This document shows positions 8,793-17,490 of a DNA stretch of 64,000 nucleotides, in pieces. This DNA is from Litoreibacter ponti (GTDB lineage: Bacteria > Pseudomonadota > Alphaproteobacteria > Rhodobacterales > Rhodobacteraceae). Location: positions 2,604,001 through 2,668,000 of the forward strand of contig NZ_QBKS01000001.1 of assembly GCF_003054285.1 (NCBI RefSeq). The letters are read 5' to 3'. The stretch's first letter is position 1. Every line of letters begins with the position of its first letter. Made by a program: the position numbers and the translations under genes. The notes below the pieces were generated by a model that did not search any database, was not told the origin of the DNA, and saw nothing but the letters and a program-made list of their open reading frames with translations.

Positions 8793-9635
8793 CGCCGCCA
8801 GTGCCTCGATCAGCGGAGTGGGCTGCAATTCGGGCGCAAGCTCGCGCAGACGTTCACCGCACAACCCGTGCGGGGTGTTCCAGAGATAGCGCATCTCTTG
8901 CAAGTATTTCGCCATCGGCCAGAAGGGTCGGGCGAGCGTCAGCGGTAACCAGCTCATCTGTTGCAGCTTCAAAGCGCGGCCGGTGGCCTGCTCAAGCGCT
9001 GCGTGCAGCTCTCGTCCCGTCAGGGTGAAGCCGTCGAACTGGACTTCCGCGAAGCGCGGCAGGCTGTCAGCCTGTTCCGCCAGCGCCACTGCAGCATCGG
9101 CGACGTCGTGTAGGAAAGCCCAGGCGTGTGGCGTGTCGAGGTCGCCCGGATAGGTAACGATCCCCTTTTCCAGTTTCGCGGTAATGATCTTGTCGAACCA
9201 GTTCCCGCTCGCTTCGGTGTCGATGAAATCCCCGGCGCGCAGAATGATCGTGCGCACACCTGCGTCGCGGTAGGCGGCCTCCATTTCGGCCTTGATCTTG
9301 CCGAGGCCCTGCGGCGCGGCGTGGGGCGTCGTCTCGGACAGTTGCGCGGGCATGTCGGGGCCGTAGGGATAGACGTTGCCCGGGAGCAGCACCGTCGCGC
9401 CCGTGTCGCGGGCCGTGGCAATAACTTGACGCGTAAGCTTAGGTACCACCTTGGCCCAATTCGGATAGGCCGGGTTCCACGCATTGACGATCACATCTGC
9501 GCCCCAAGCGGCGTCCGGCAGGCTTTCGGTTGCCCGGTCGAAGGTCGCGACATTCCAGTTCGCCCAAGAGAACGCGCTTTGGGCATTTCGGCCAAATCGG
9601 CCATTCGCGCCGAGGATCAAAACAGTCTTGGGCAT
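8691..9635 (-). CDS. NAD(P)-dependent epimerase-like protein
   Basis: A 314-residue Rossmann-fold protein with 'LGANGRFG' at residues 7-14 as the nucleotide-binding loop. 'GNVYPYGPD' carries the short-chain reductase Tyr region, and 'HAWAFLHDVADAAVAL' is typical of atypical SDR/NmrA epimerases. The ATG at 9635 follows AGGAGAT. The last ~30 residues run antisense to the 3' end of the exonuclease-like gene (102-bp overlap) and look non-homologous. It is divergent from a LysR regulator, its likely controller. Substrate unknown. Confidence 0.8.
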   Translation of the reverse strand: MPKTVLILGANGRFGRNAQSAFSWANWNVATFDRATESLPDAAWGADVIVNAWNPAYPNWAKVVPKLTRQVIATARDTGATVLLPGNVYPYGPDMPAQLSETTPHAAPQGLGKIKAEMEAAYRDAGVRTIILRAGDFIDTEASGNWFDKIITAKLEKGIVTYPGDLDTPHAWAFLHDVADAAVALAEQADSLPRFAEVQFDGFTLTGRELHAALEQATGRALKLQQMSWLPLTLARPFWPMAKYLQEMRYLWNTPHGLCGERLRELAPELQPTPLIEALAASVPDQIDPDRMVPRTSLRKRRPFNLCTCNSKTA

Positions 9636-9724
9636 GGGGTATCTCCTTGGAATATGCCCTAAGGTCACCCATTCACCGCTGAAAGGGAATTGTGATTATA
9701 CGCACATCTGCTATTCAAAAATGA
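9636..9724. promoter_or_regulatory. Divergent LysR/epimerase control region
   Basis: The 89-bp gap holds an inverted repeat ATTCA-AAAA-TGAAT (9713-9726) that covers the lysR start codon. It also holds a TATACGCAC direct repeat (9697-9705 and 9730-9738), spaced 33 bp or about three helical turns. These are reasonable operator candidates for the adjacent LysR protein, although the classic T-N11-A form was not clearly found. Confidence 0.4.
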
Positions 9725-10657
9725 ATGAATATACGCACCGACAGATTGGACTCGCTCGACTGGTCCCTTATTCAGGCCTTTATTGCCGTGGCCTCGGATG
9801 GCTCGCTGTCTCAGGCAGCGCGCACGCTGGGGGTCAGCCAACCCACGCTGGGCCGCCAAGTCAAATCCATGGAAGAGCGGCTGGGCATCGCCTTGTTCTT
9901 TCGACAGCCCAAAGGGCTGCGCCTGACCGCGGAGGGCAAGGCCCTGTTGCCCCACGCCACCGCAATGGCCGAAGCGGCGTCGCGCTTCGCAACCCGGGCT
10001 GCGGGCCATGACATGTCGGTCAGCGGGACCGTGCGGATCACCGCGTCCGAATTCACATCGCTCTACATGCTGCCGCAAATTCTGGCGCAGATGCGCCGTA
10101 CGCATCCTGACATCGAAATCGAGCTGAACCCGACCGACATCAGTGAGAACTTGCTGTTTCGGGAGGCCGATATCGCCGTGCGAATGTATCGGCCCACGCA
10201 GCTGGAGATGGTGACGAAGAAGCTTGGTATGTTGAGGCTGGGGTTTTGGGCCACGCAGGAATACCTGGACCGCAAGGGTGTTCCGAGGAGTGTAGAGGAT
10301 CTCTTTGATCACGACCTTCTGGGCTACGACCGCCTTGATCGCTTCATTCGGGTGGCCAACCAGATGGGCTGGCCGCTGAAGCGCAGCGATTTCTGTTTCC
10401 GATGCGATACCCAGAATGTGCATTGCGAGATGATCCGCAACGGCGCGGGCGTCGGGGTGATGGAGGTCAACCTCGCCCAGATGCATCCGGAGCTGGTGCA
10501 GGTCTTGCCTGATTTTCCGGTTCCGGGGCTCGAGGTTTGGCTGACCACCCATGAGGCGCTGCGGCACACGCCGCGCGTGGAGACGGTATGGCGCGCGCTC
10601 GAAGCCGGGCTGACGCCGTGGCTTACGCATGATGCGGCGGTCCCGGTGATGCCTTGA
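9725..10657 (+). CDS. LysR-family transcriptional regulator
   Basis: A 310-residue regulator. The winged HTH is at residues 13-72 ('[21 protein letters not shown]', '[20 protein letters not shown]'). A periplasmic-binding-like effector domain follows, with '[18 protein letters not shown]' at about 98-115. It is divergent from the epimerase-like gene and probably controls it. The C-terminal domain ('[19 protein letters not shown]') is of the type seen in AmpR/GcvA-like regulators. Effector unknown. Confidence 0.9.
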   Translation: MNIRTDRLDSLDWSLIQAFIAVASDGSLSQAARTLGVSQPTLGRQVKSMEERLGIALFFRQPKGLRLTAEGKALLPHATAMAEAASRFATRAAGHDMSVSGTVRITASEFTSLYMLPQILAQMRRTHPDIEIELNPTDISENLLFREADIAVRMYRPTQLEMVTKKLGMLRLGFWATQEYLDRKGVPRSVEDLFDHDLLGYDRLDRFIRVANQMGWPLKRSDFCFRCDTQNVHCEMIRNGAGVGVMEVNLAQMHPELVQVLPDFPVPGLEVWLTTHEALRHTPRVETVWRALEAGLTPWLTHDAAVPVMP

Positions 10658-10715
10658 CCCTTCTGGGCCCGCGCGATACCTCGCACGAAACGCCATTTCA
10701 GACGGAGCGCGCCCC

Positions 10716-11822
10716 ATGTCCAACCCATCCATCCTGATCCTGCCCGGCGACGGCATCGGCCCGGAAGTCATGTCGCAGGTCGAGCGCATCATTGAATGGT
10801 TCGGCGACAAGCGCGGCCTGAAATTCGATGTGGAGACCGATCTGGTCGGCGGCGCGGCCTATGACAACCACGGCACGCCCTTGGCGGACGAGACGATGGC
10901 GCGCGCGCTGGAAGTCGACGCCGTTCTGCTCGGCGCCGTCGGTGGCCCGAAGTATGACGATCTGGACTTCTCGGTGAAGCCGGAGCGCGGCCTGCTGCGC
11001 CTGCGCAAAGAGATGGATTTGTTCTCGAACCTGCGCCCGGCGCAGTGCTTTGACGCGCTGGCGGATTTCTCTTCGCTGAAGAAGGACGTGGTCGCGGGTC
11101 TTGATATCATGATCGTGCGCGAGCTGACCTCCGGGGTCTACTTTGGCGAGCCGCGCGGCATCCACAAGGAAGGCAACGAGCGCGTCGGCATCAACACGCA
11201 GCGCTACACCGAGAGCGAGATCGCCCGTGTCGCGCGCTCGGCCTTCGAGCTGGCTCGTAAGCGAAACAACAAGGTCTGCTCGATGGAGAAGGCCAATGTG
11301 ATGGAATCGGGCATCCTGTGGCGCGATGTGGTGACCGAAATTCATCAGGCGGAATACCCGGATGTCGAGCTGTCGCACATGTATGCCGATAACGGCGCGA
11401 TGCAGCTGGTGCGTGCGCCCAAGCAGTTCGATGTCATCGTGACCGATAACCTGTTTGGCGATGTGCTGTCGGATTGCGCCGCGATGCTGACCGGATCGCT
11501 TGGCATGCTGCCCTCCGCCTCGCTCGGCGCACCGGATGCCAATGGTCGCCCCAAAGCACTGTATGAGCCGGTGCACGGCTCTGCGCCCGACATCACCGGG
11601 CAGGGCAAGGCCAACCCGATCGCCTGCATCCTGAGCTTTGCTATGGCGCTGCGTTATTCGTTCGATCAGAGCGACGAGGCGACCAGGCTTGAGAAGGCCG
11701 TCGAGAAGGTACTGGCCGACGGTGTACGCACCGCCGATCTGATGGGCCCAGAGGGCGGCTCCCCCGTTTCGACGACCGAGATGGGCGACGTCATTCTGGA
11801 GGCGCTCGACGCCTCGCTCTAA
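10716..11822 (+). CDS. leuB: 3-isopropylmalate dehydrogenase
   Basis: A 368-residue enzyme that oxidises and decarboxylates 3-isopropylmalate to 2-oxoisocaproate with NAD. '[11 protein letters not shown]' opens the protein, '[13 protein letters not shown]' and '[12 protein letters not shown]' hold substrate contacts, and '[28 protein letters not shown]' is the metal/NAD signature. '[18 protein letters not shown]' is also present. It is 4 kb from leuCD but on the same strand. The EamA exporter starts 12 bases after its stop and is likely cotranscribed. Confidence 0.97.
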   Translation: MSNPSILILPGDGIGPEVMSQVERIIEWFGDKRGLKFDVETDLVGGAAYDNHGTPLADETMARALEVDAVLLGAVGGPKYDDLDFSVKPERGLLRLRKEMDLFSNLRPAQCFDALADFSSLKKDVVAGLDIMIVRELTSGVYFGEPRGIHKEGNERVGINTQRYTESEIARVARSAFELARKRNNKVCSMEKANVMESGILWRDVVTEIHQAEYPDVELSHMYADNGAMQLVRAPKQFDVIVTDNLFGDVLSDCAAMLTGSLGMLPSASLGAPDANGRPKALYEPVHGSAPDITGQGKANPIACILSFAMALRYSFDQSDEATRLEKAVEKVLADGVRTADLMGPEGGSPVSTTEMGDVILEALDASL

Positions 11823-11834
11823 GGACGAACCGGC

Positions 11835-12785
11835 ATGAACCCGAACGCCAAAGGTGCACTGCTTGCCCTCGTGGCGTTTGGGATATTCTCGACCCATGAC
11901 GTGATCATCAAAGTTTTGGGCGGGACCTATTCGCCCATCCAGGTCCTGTTCTTCTCGGTTCTGCTGAGCTTCCCGCTCGCGACGCTGTGGCTCTTGCGCG
12001 ATACGACCTCTGACACCCTTCTGCCGAAACACCCCTACTGGATGGTCGCGCGCACGGTCGCGGCGGTCATCACCGGGTTTTCGGCGTTTTATGCCTTCTC
12101 CGTGCTGCCCTTGGCGCAGGTCTACGCGATCATCTTCGCCTCTCCCTTGCTGATCACCATCCTCGCAATCCCCGTCTTGGGCGAGAAGGTCCGCCTGCGC
12201 CGCTGGATCGCCGTACTGGTGGGCCTGAGTGGCGTTATGGTCGTCCTGCAACCGACCCAGACAGAGCTGAGCCTTGGTCACATCGCGGCCTTGGCCGCAG
12301 CGGTGGGCGGGGCGACGGCCTCCGTGATCGTGCGCAAGATCGGGCGAGATGAGCGCACGGTGGTTATCATGCTCTATCCGATGATGGCGAATTTCCTGGT
12401 GATGGGCAGCCTGTTGCCGCTGGTTTACGTCCCGATGCCAATCGAGGATCTCGGGCGGATCGCCGTTATCGCGGTCTTCGCATGGATCGCCGGGCGCTTC
12501 CTGATCGCGGCCTACAATTCGGGCGAGGCCGTCATCGTCGCGCCAATGCAATACAGCCAGATCCTCTGGGCGTCGCTCTACGGCGCGCTGTTTTTCGACG
12601 AGTTCCCGGATATGAACACGATCATTGGCTCGTCGATTATCATCGCAAGCGGTCTATACATCGTGCTGCGCGAAAGCCGCTCCGAAGGGTCGGAGACGCC
12701 GGTGCTGCGCACCCGCTCGCGACCGGAGACGGGGATCGCCCCGCGCATCAGCATGTCGATCTGGCGCAGCGAGCGGAAGAAATAG
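11835..12785 (+). CDS. EamA/DMT-family transporter
   Basis: A 316-residue membrane protein with about ten hydrophobic helices and two EamA repeats (residues 6-140 and 150-285). 'FASPLLITILAIPVLGEKVRLRRWIAVLVGLSGVMVV' is the typical repeat end. AAGGACG precedes the ATG. Its close position after leuB suggests a role in metabolite or amino-acid export, but this is inference. A short polar tail follows the last helix. Confidence 0.88.
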   Translation: MNPNAKGALLALVAFGIFSTHDVIIKVLGGTYSPIQVLFFSVLLSFPLATLWLLRDTTSDTLLPKHPYWMVARTVAAVITGFSAFYAFSVLPLAQVYAIIFASPLLITILAIPVLGEKVRLRRWIAVLVGLSGVMVVLQPTQTELSLGHIAALAAAVGGATASVIVRKIGRDERTVVIMLYPMMANFLVMGSLLPLVYVPMPIEDLGRIAVIAVFAWIAGRFLIAAYNSGEAVIVAPMQYSQILWASLYGALFFDEFPDMNTIIGSSIIIASGLYIVLRESRSEGSETPVLRTRSRPETGIAPRISMSIWRSERKK

Positions 12786-12831
12786 GGCGCTTGCCAAAGC
12801 GGCCTCTTCGGCGTAATTGCCTCGTCACGGT

Positions 12832-12908
12832 CGGGCTGTGGCGCAGCCTGGTAGCGCACCTGCTTCGGGAGCAGGGGGTCGGAGGTTCGAATCCTCTCAG
12901 CCCGACCA
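12832..12908 (+). tRNA. tRNA-Pro (CGG)
   Basis: A 77-nt cloverleaf. The acceptor stem CGGGCTG pairs with CAGCCCG. The D arm contains AGCCTGGTA. The anticodon stem is CCTGC/GCAGG with loop TTCGGGA, giving anticodon CGG at 12866-12868. The T arm is GGAGG-TTCGAAT-CCTCT, where the first G pairs with T. Discriminator A and an encoded CCA end it at 12908. It reads proline CCG codons, which are common in such GC-rich genomes. No integrase or repeated tRNA 3' end lies nearby. Confidence 0.97.
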
Positions 12909-13021
12909 GTTTTCCATGAGTTCCAATCCGCCCAAGCGCTTCACGTCCCCGTGGGGTCGGTTTTGGCGTTGCAGCATTTGCGCTATGTTTGTTTTGAACC
13001 ATTCATAAGAGGACTGTTCGA

Positions 13022-13510
13022 ATGAAAACGCCTTTCTACAACCGTCGCTCGTTTCTTATCTCTGCCGGGCTGTACTCCGCCGCTGCCAGCACGGGGCTGA
13101 TGAGCGCCGCCCATGCCCAATCGGGCTTTGTTCCGACCAAGACAATGCGGGGTGGCTCCAACAACTACCGCCCGAATGCGCCGCTGGTCGACAAGCTCGG
13201 GGATGGGTTCCTGATGAGCGGCAAGGTGCTGCGCGCCGGCGATGGCGCACCGCTGAAGGGCGTGCGTATCCAGATATGGGCCGCGACGACGCTGGGCGGC
13301 GAGCGCGAGCCGCGCAACCATGGCAGCGTTCTGACCGCGAGCGATGGCAGCTACCAGCTTGAGATGCCGCAGATCGTGCCGAATTTCGGCCAACCCCACG
13401 CGCATCTTGCCTACGACGATGGCGACTTCCAGACCGTGTTCCTGCGCCCGGTCATGCCAAGCGCGCGCGACACCAGCCTGACCGCCGATTTCGTGCTGGC
13501 GCCCGCCTGA
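13022..13510 (+). CDS. Tat-exported intradiol-dioxygenase-like protein
   Basis: A 162-residue protein with a Tat signal ('NRRSFLISAG' at 7-16, cleavage near 'AHA' 30-32). The mature part fits the beta-sandwich core of intradiol dioxygenases: 'NNYRPNAPLV', 'SGKVLRAGDGAPLKGVRIQIW' and 'DGSYQLEMP', then 'PHAHLAY' with His126 and His128 at the places of the two iron-binding His. The two Tyr iron ligands of the family (after the W-x-A strand and before the His pair) are absent, so ring cleavage is doubtful. It is smaller than true enzymes (about 240-310 residues). Two membrane-protein genes follow at once. Confidence 0.75.
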   Translation: MKTPFYNRRSFLISAGLYSAAASTGLMSAAHAQSGFVPTKTMRGGSNNYRPNAPLVDKLGDGFLMSGKVLRAGDGAPLKGVRIQIWAATTLGGEREPRNHGSVLTASDGSYQLEMPQIVPNFGQPHAHLAYDDGDFQTVFLRPVMPSARDTSLTADFVLAPA

Positions 13511-13514
13511 TCTT

Positions 13515-14111
13515 ATGTCCCGGCCCCCGGCTCTGACAGCGTGGCTTGCGCTGTGCTTCGTGCTTGCGGGACCGGTCGTGATCGCAGCATTGAACCCACT
13601 TCTGGCCTATCGCGGGCCGGAATACATCATTGGCGGGTTCGCGGGCATTCTCGCCTTGTCCCTGCTGACGTTTCAACCCTTGTTGGCGGCCGGCTACCTG
13701 CCCGGCCTCGCCACGCCCAAGGGACGGCGATGGCACAAGTGGACAGGAATCGCCCTGATCGCGTTGGTCGTTCTACATGTTGTTGGACTATATCTGACAA
13801 GCGCGCCCGACACGCTGGACGCGTTGCTGCTGGTCTCGCCCACACCCTTCTCGATCTACGGTGTGTCTGCGATGTGGGCAGTGTTTGCGACCGCGATCCT
13901 AGTTCGGCTTCGGCGGCGGCTGCGCCCTTCGGTCTGGCGCTGGGTGCATAATGGACTATCTGCTTTCATCGTGGTCGCCACGGTGATCCATGCGGTCCAG
14001 ATCGAGGGGGCGATGGGCCAGACCTCGAAATACCTCGCTTGCGCGGCAGCCCTTCTTGCCACCGCGACGGCTCTTATCCATTTGCGCGTGATCGCGCCGC
14101 TCAGACGTTGA
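13515..14111 (+). CDS. Ferric-reductase-like bis-heme membrane protein
   Basis: A 198-residue protein with about six membrane helices. Two helices carry His pairs with exactly 13 residues between them: His74/His88 ('RRWHKWTG', 'VVLHVVG') and His145/His159 ('RWVHNGL', 'TVIHAVQ'). This HX13H twice is the two-heme pattern of the ferric reductase-like / MsrQ / NOX membrane domain. There is no FAD or NADPH domain. ATG 13515 lies 4 bp after the Tat gene stop. By analogy with MsrPQ it could pass quinol electrons to the exported neighbour; that is inference. Confidence 0.82.
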   Translation: MSRPPALTAWLALCFVLAGPVVIAALNPLLAYRGPEYIIGGFAGILALSLLTFQPLLAAGYLPGLATPKGRRWHKWTGIALIALVVLHVVGLYLTSAPDTLDALLLVSPTPFSIYGVSAMWAVFATAILVRLRRRLRPSVWRWVHNGLSAFIVVATVIHAVQIEGAMGQTSKYLACAAALLATATALIHLRVIAPLRR

Positions 14112-14116
14112 TATAA

Positions 14117-14506
14117 ATGTATCTCGAAGACAGTTTCTTCACCCTGAACCCGCCCCAACAAGTCGGCCTCATCGCCGTATCGGTCAACCTAATGCTGATC
14201 AGCTTCTGGGTGCTGCGCCGCTTGAGCCGCATTTATTCCGTCTGGGTCCGGCTACCCATGGCGCTGGCCCTGTTCTACCTGTTCGTGTGGGTGACCCCGC
14301 AGGCTTATTACCAGTACTACCGGCTGATCTTTCTCGACCTGCCGCAGCAGCTGGTGATCAAGGGTGCACCGCCGCTGTCACGTATCGTCGAATTGATGAC
14401 CTTTCGCGCGGAGTCGAACCTATCGGCGCATTCGCAGGGTCTACTCGGCTGGGCTCTCGTGCTGTTCGCCATCTTCTGGCGCAAGCCCGTAAGGCGCGAC
14501 GAGTGA
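14117..14506 (+). CDS. Small conserved membrane protein of unknown function
   Basis: A 129-residue protein with three hydrophobic segments (about 17-34, 46-62, 107-121) and an aromatic-rich loop ('PQAYYQYYRLIF'). It starts 5 bp after the bis-heme gene and is surely part of that transcript. No family recognised. Its last 66 bases overlap the 3' end of the FrhB-like gene on the other strand. It may be a third subunit of the redox module. Confidence 0.65.
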   Translation: MYLEDSFFTLNPPQQVGLIAVSVNLMLISFWVLRRLSRIYSVWVRLPMALALFYLFVWVTPQAYYQYYRLIFLDLPQQLVIKGAPPLSRIVELMTFRAESNLSAHSQGLLGWALVLFAIFWRKPVRRDE

Positions 14507-15658
14507 CCAGACATGCCGCGGCACCATGTGCTTCATCCGTTTCGGGTGGTGGCGGCGCAAATGCAAAACGGTCTCGATCGCTTTCATCTCCAAGCGCGCC
14601 TTGGCAAACTCCAGCCCGCGCGGCCCGATCTTCGGCATCAGCCAGCCCATGAAGCCACGCATGAAATCTGGCATCCGGCGCAAAGGTAGCCCGCCCGCCG
14701 CGCGCTTGGTGTTCTCCATGAACCCGGTGACGGAGCCTTTCCGCCTGCCGCGCGTTCCAACCGGCGACAGCTTCACCTCGGACCCAAGCGCATCCAGCAT
14801 TTCCCGGCCGCGCCCATTGCGTACGATCAGCCATTGCTCGCCCTCGCCCGCCATGTAGCCCACCGTGATATCCGCCAATGCATTGGTGTAGTCCACACAC
14901 GTCCTACAGGTCAGCGGAAAGAAATCCGGGTCGAGGTCGGAGAGGGGCAGTTTCAGAAACGGTATGTCCTGCCGACGGCCATCATCGAAGCGCAGCTCGA
15001 CATGGAAGTCGGGCTTGAACTCGAGATACCTGATCGTTTCCGGCGCGTCAGAGAGGCGGGAGAGGAAGTCGTGAAAGTTCTCGGTCGTTGTGTTGTCGGA
15101 GCAGGGCGTGCCGATGACATAAATCCGCTCGAAGCCCAGCTGCGCCTCGATCTGGCGCAGAGCGTAGACCTGGCACGGGATGCCGATCATCGCGATGCGT
15201 TTGTGTCCAGCCTTTTCCGCAGGCTCTAACAAAGCCAAAACCGGCGCATACCCCATCCGCATGCCCCTCGCTTCGATCATGCCTTGGGGCTCGGTGACGA
15301 GGATCGGTCGGGGCTTCCAGCGATCCTCCGGGTCGGGCCCGACACAGAGAACGGCATCCACCGCGCCGGTTTCCAAAAGTCGCTGGGCAAGCCGCGTGGT
15401 CAGCCCCGTCCATTGTGCGCCTTCGCGCGGCTTCTTGAGGGCGGCCTTGTGCATCGCCTCGACCGGCCCGAAGAACTGTTCGTCGTGACGCCGCGCGCGG
15501 CCGTGGATGCGCGCCTCGGCTGTCGGGTAGTCCGGTTGAATGAACTGGCACGCCGTGCCACAGGATTTCTCGATACCCATGCGCGATAGGCCACAATCCG
15601 TGCACATCCCGCGGGCAGCGGGAGCGGGCAGATCAGGTGCGCTGAAGCCAGAGGTCAT
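14441..15658 (-). CDS. FrhB-like iron-sulfur flavoprotein (F420 hydrogenase beta / BciB family)
   Basis: A 405-residue protein of the FrhB superfamily. The N-terminal Cys cluster is 'CTDCGLSRMGIEKSCGTAC', a central part includes 'IGIPCQVYALRQIE' and 'IGTPCSDNTT', and 'CRTCVDYTNALADITVGYM' is the signature of the C-terminal domain. Known members are F420-reducing hydrogenase beta subunits and ferredoxin-dependent divinyl reductase BciB. No bacteriochlorophyll or F420 genes are in the window, so the substrate is open. ATG 15658 has a poor ribosome site but is where homology starts. It is divergent from a glycosyltransferase gene. Confidence 0.8.
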   Translation of the reverse strand: MTSGFSAPDLPAPAARGMCTDCGLSRMGIEKSCGTACQFIQPDYPTAEARIHGRARRHDEQFFGPVEAMHKAALKKPREGAQWTGLTTRLAQRLLETGAVDAVLCVGPDPEDRWKPRPILVTEPQGMIEARGMRMGYAPVLALLEPAEKAGHKRIAMIGIPCQVYALRQIEAQLGFERIYVIGTPCSDNTTTENFHDFLSRLSDAPETIRYLEFKPDFHVELRFDDGRRQDIPFLKLPLSDLDPDFFPLTCRTCVDYTNALADITVGYMAGEGEQWLIVRNGRGREMLDALGSEVKLSPVGTRGRRKGSVTGFMENTKRAAGGLPLRRMPDFMRGFMGWLMPKIGPRGLEFAKARLEMKAIETVLHLRRHHPKRMKHMVPRHVWSLVAPYGLAPEDGEQHESPAE

Positions 15659-15742
15659 GGTAAAAACGATGATCTGTCGCACAGGCGCTGTCAACCTGAG
15701 CTTACAGTTTGCCGAAGCCGGACTTGTGGCGTAGGGAGTTTC

Positions 15743-16780
15743 ATGGCCCCTGTGTTCGTCACCAATTTCAACCGCAACTTTACCGGTGTGTCCGCAACGG
15801 CCGCCGGAGTGGTGCGCGCGCAAGGCGATGAGGTCGTGCTGGTGGGCGAGCCGCTGCCCGGGTGTCCCGATCCCATTACCCTGAAACAGGCGCGGGAGAT
15901 GTCCCGTACCCCTCCCGCAGGCAAGCCGTTCGCGATCTGGCATGTGCGACGCAACACCGAGATGCGCGCGGCGCTCTGGACCCGGGACGTGCTGCGGTTG
16001 CCAATTAAGATTGTATTCACCTCCGCCGCGCAGCGACGGCATTCTGCATTTCCGCGTTGGCTGATCTCGCGCATGGACGCGGTCATTGCCACGACCGAGC
16101 TGGCCGCAAGCTTCGTGCCCCATGTCCGCGCGGTGGTGCCGCACGGCGTCGACACGCAGCGCTTCCATCCCGCTCAAGACCGGGGGGCGGCTTGGAATGA
16201 AACCGGATTCCCCGGCTCGATTGGCCTTGCCACGATTGGCAGGATCAGACCCGAAAAGGGCACCGACCTGTTTGTCGACACGATGCTTCGGATCTTGCCG
16301 CACCACCCAAATGCGACAGCCCTCGTGATTGGGCGGGCCGGGCGTGGGGATCAGGCCTTTCTGAGCGCACTCAAACGCCAGATCGACGCGGCGGGTCTCG
16401 CGGATCGATTACGATTTATTGGTGAAATAGAGCCTGAACGCCTGCCTGCGCTCATCCGCGCTTTGAGCCTGCTGGTTCCGCTGCCACGATACGAGGGATA
16501 CGGCATGACCCCGTTGGAGGCGATGGCCTCCGGCGTGCCGTTCGTGGCCTCCGACACGGGATACTTCCGGGCATTCTCGGATGATGGCCGCGCAGGGCAT
16601 GTCGTAGCGTTGGAGGACGTGGATGCAGCCGCGCATGCCGTGAATAGCCTCTTGGCCGATCCCGATCAGTTGGGCAGTCTGTCGAAGAGCGCCGTCGAGG
16701 TCGCGCGTGCTCAATACGGCATCGAGACCGAGGTCGCGGGAATCAACGCGGTCTACGAGACACTTTGGAGCGAAGGTTGA
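15743..16780 (+). CDS. GT-B glycosyltransferase, GT4-like (LPS core type)
   Basis: A 345-residue glycosyltransferase. 'VVPHGVDTQRFHP' joins the two Rossmann halves, 'IGRIRPEKGTDLFVD' starts the donor domain, and 'PRYEGYGMTPLEAMASGVPFVASDTG' is the GT4 nucleotide-sugar site with its E-x7-E motif. AGGGAG precedes the ATG. The stop is fused with the start of the next (GT25) gene, so both likely act on the same cell-surface glycan, probably lipopolysaccharide core. Sugar specificity cannot be read from sequence. Confidence 0.88.
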   Translation: MAPVFVTNFNRNFTGVSATAAGVVRAQGDEVVLVGEPLPGCPDPITLKQAREMSRTPPAGKPFAIWHVRRNTEMRAALWTRDVLRLPIKIVFTSAAQRRHSAFPRWLISRMDAVIATTELAASFVPHVRAVVPHGVDTQRFHPAQDRGAAWNETGFPGSIGLATIGRIRPEKGTDLFVDTMLRILPHHPNATALVIGRAGRGDQAFLSALKRQIDAAGLADRLRFIGEIEPERLPALIRALSLLVPLPRYEGYGMTPLEAMASGVPFVASDTGYFRAFSDDGRAGHVVALEDVDAAAHAVNSLLADPDQLGSLSKSAVEVARAQYGIETEVAGINAVYETLWSEG

Positions 16781-17490
16781 TGGAAGGCTTCATCATTCAC
16801 CTAGCCCGCGCCACGGCGCGCCGTGCGCAGGTCGATCAGTTGATCGAAGCGTTACCATTTCCCGCGCAAGCTTGGCCCGCCTGCGACGGATCTGTTCCGG
16901 GTGCGTTGGACGGGATGCGGGCGGAAGAAGCTCTATTTCAGCCCAAATTTCCCTTCGCCCTATCGAACGGGGAGGTCGCGTGTTTCGAAAGCCACCGCGC
17001 GATTTGGCGACATATCGTGGACCAGAAGTTACCGGCGGCGATGGTGTTTGAGGATGATGTCGGGATCGACCCGGACGTGTTCGCGAGGGCCGCTGACCTC
17101 GCGCAACGCCATATCGCCGAACATGGCTACATCCAGTTTCAAACCCGACCCGTGCCGAGTGATGCGACAGAGATCACGAGCGATGGCACAGTGAAGCTGT
17201 TGCGCCCTGTTGTCGTTCCGCTGCGCGCTTCGGCGCAAATGATCAGTCGGGACGCCGCGACAGCACTGTTGCAATCCGCGCAGAGCATCGATCGCCCGGT
17301 GGACGTTCTGGTGCAGATGTTTTGGGAGACCGGCGTTCGCCCGGTCGTCGTCAGCCCGTCAGGGGTTCATGATCTGCCGGGCCCTACGACCATTCAAGGC
17401 AAGCGCGGTTTGGCCGAAAAGCTGAACGCGGAAATTCAGCGCCCGCTATTTCGCAGAAAGATGCGCCAGCTCTCTAAAAAGCACGGCTAG
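16780..17490 (+). CDS. GT25-family glycosyltransferase
   Basis: A 236-residue protein. 'IIHLARATARRAQVDQLI' at the N-terminus and 'VACFESHRAIWRHIV' followed by the acidic 'VFEDDVGID' are the GT25 (LPS biosynthesis, LgtB/LpsA) pattern. The EDD acidic motif would bind metal and sugar nucleotide. ATG 16780 shares its A with the stop of the previous gene (TGATG). Its own TAG is part of CTAG, which also provides the stop of the ABC gene on the other strand. Confidence 0.85.
   Translation: MEGFIIHLARATARRAQVDQLIEALPFPAQAWPACDGSVPGALDGMRAEEALFQPKFPFALSNGEVACFESHRAIWRHIVDQKLPAAMVFEDDVGIDPDVFARAADLAQRHIAEHGYIQFQTRPVPSDATEITSDGTVKLLRPVVVPLRASAQMISRDAATALLQSAQSIDRPVDVLVQMFWETGVRPVVVSPSGVHDLPGPTTIQGKRGLAEKLNAEIQRPLFRRKMRQLSKKHG

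Noticed and set aside
10698..12551. 617-codon open frame on the minus strand
   Set aside because: Runs through leuB and the EamA gene in antisense; His/Arg/Asp-rich with no domain.
12482..12919. Open frame across the end of the EamA gene and tRNA-Pro
   Set aside because: Wrong frame in the EamA gene, and it reads through a complete tRNA.
12832..13021. tRNA-Pro as an integration site for a mobile element
   Set aside because: No integrase gene, no repeated tRNA 3' end and no change in composition nearby.
15659..16306. 216-codon N-terminal extension of the FrhB-like gene
   Set aside because: It lies antisense to the glycosyltransferase start and has no homology. The Cys motifs start after ATG 15658.
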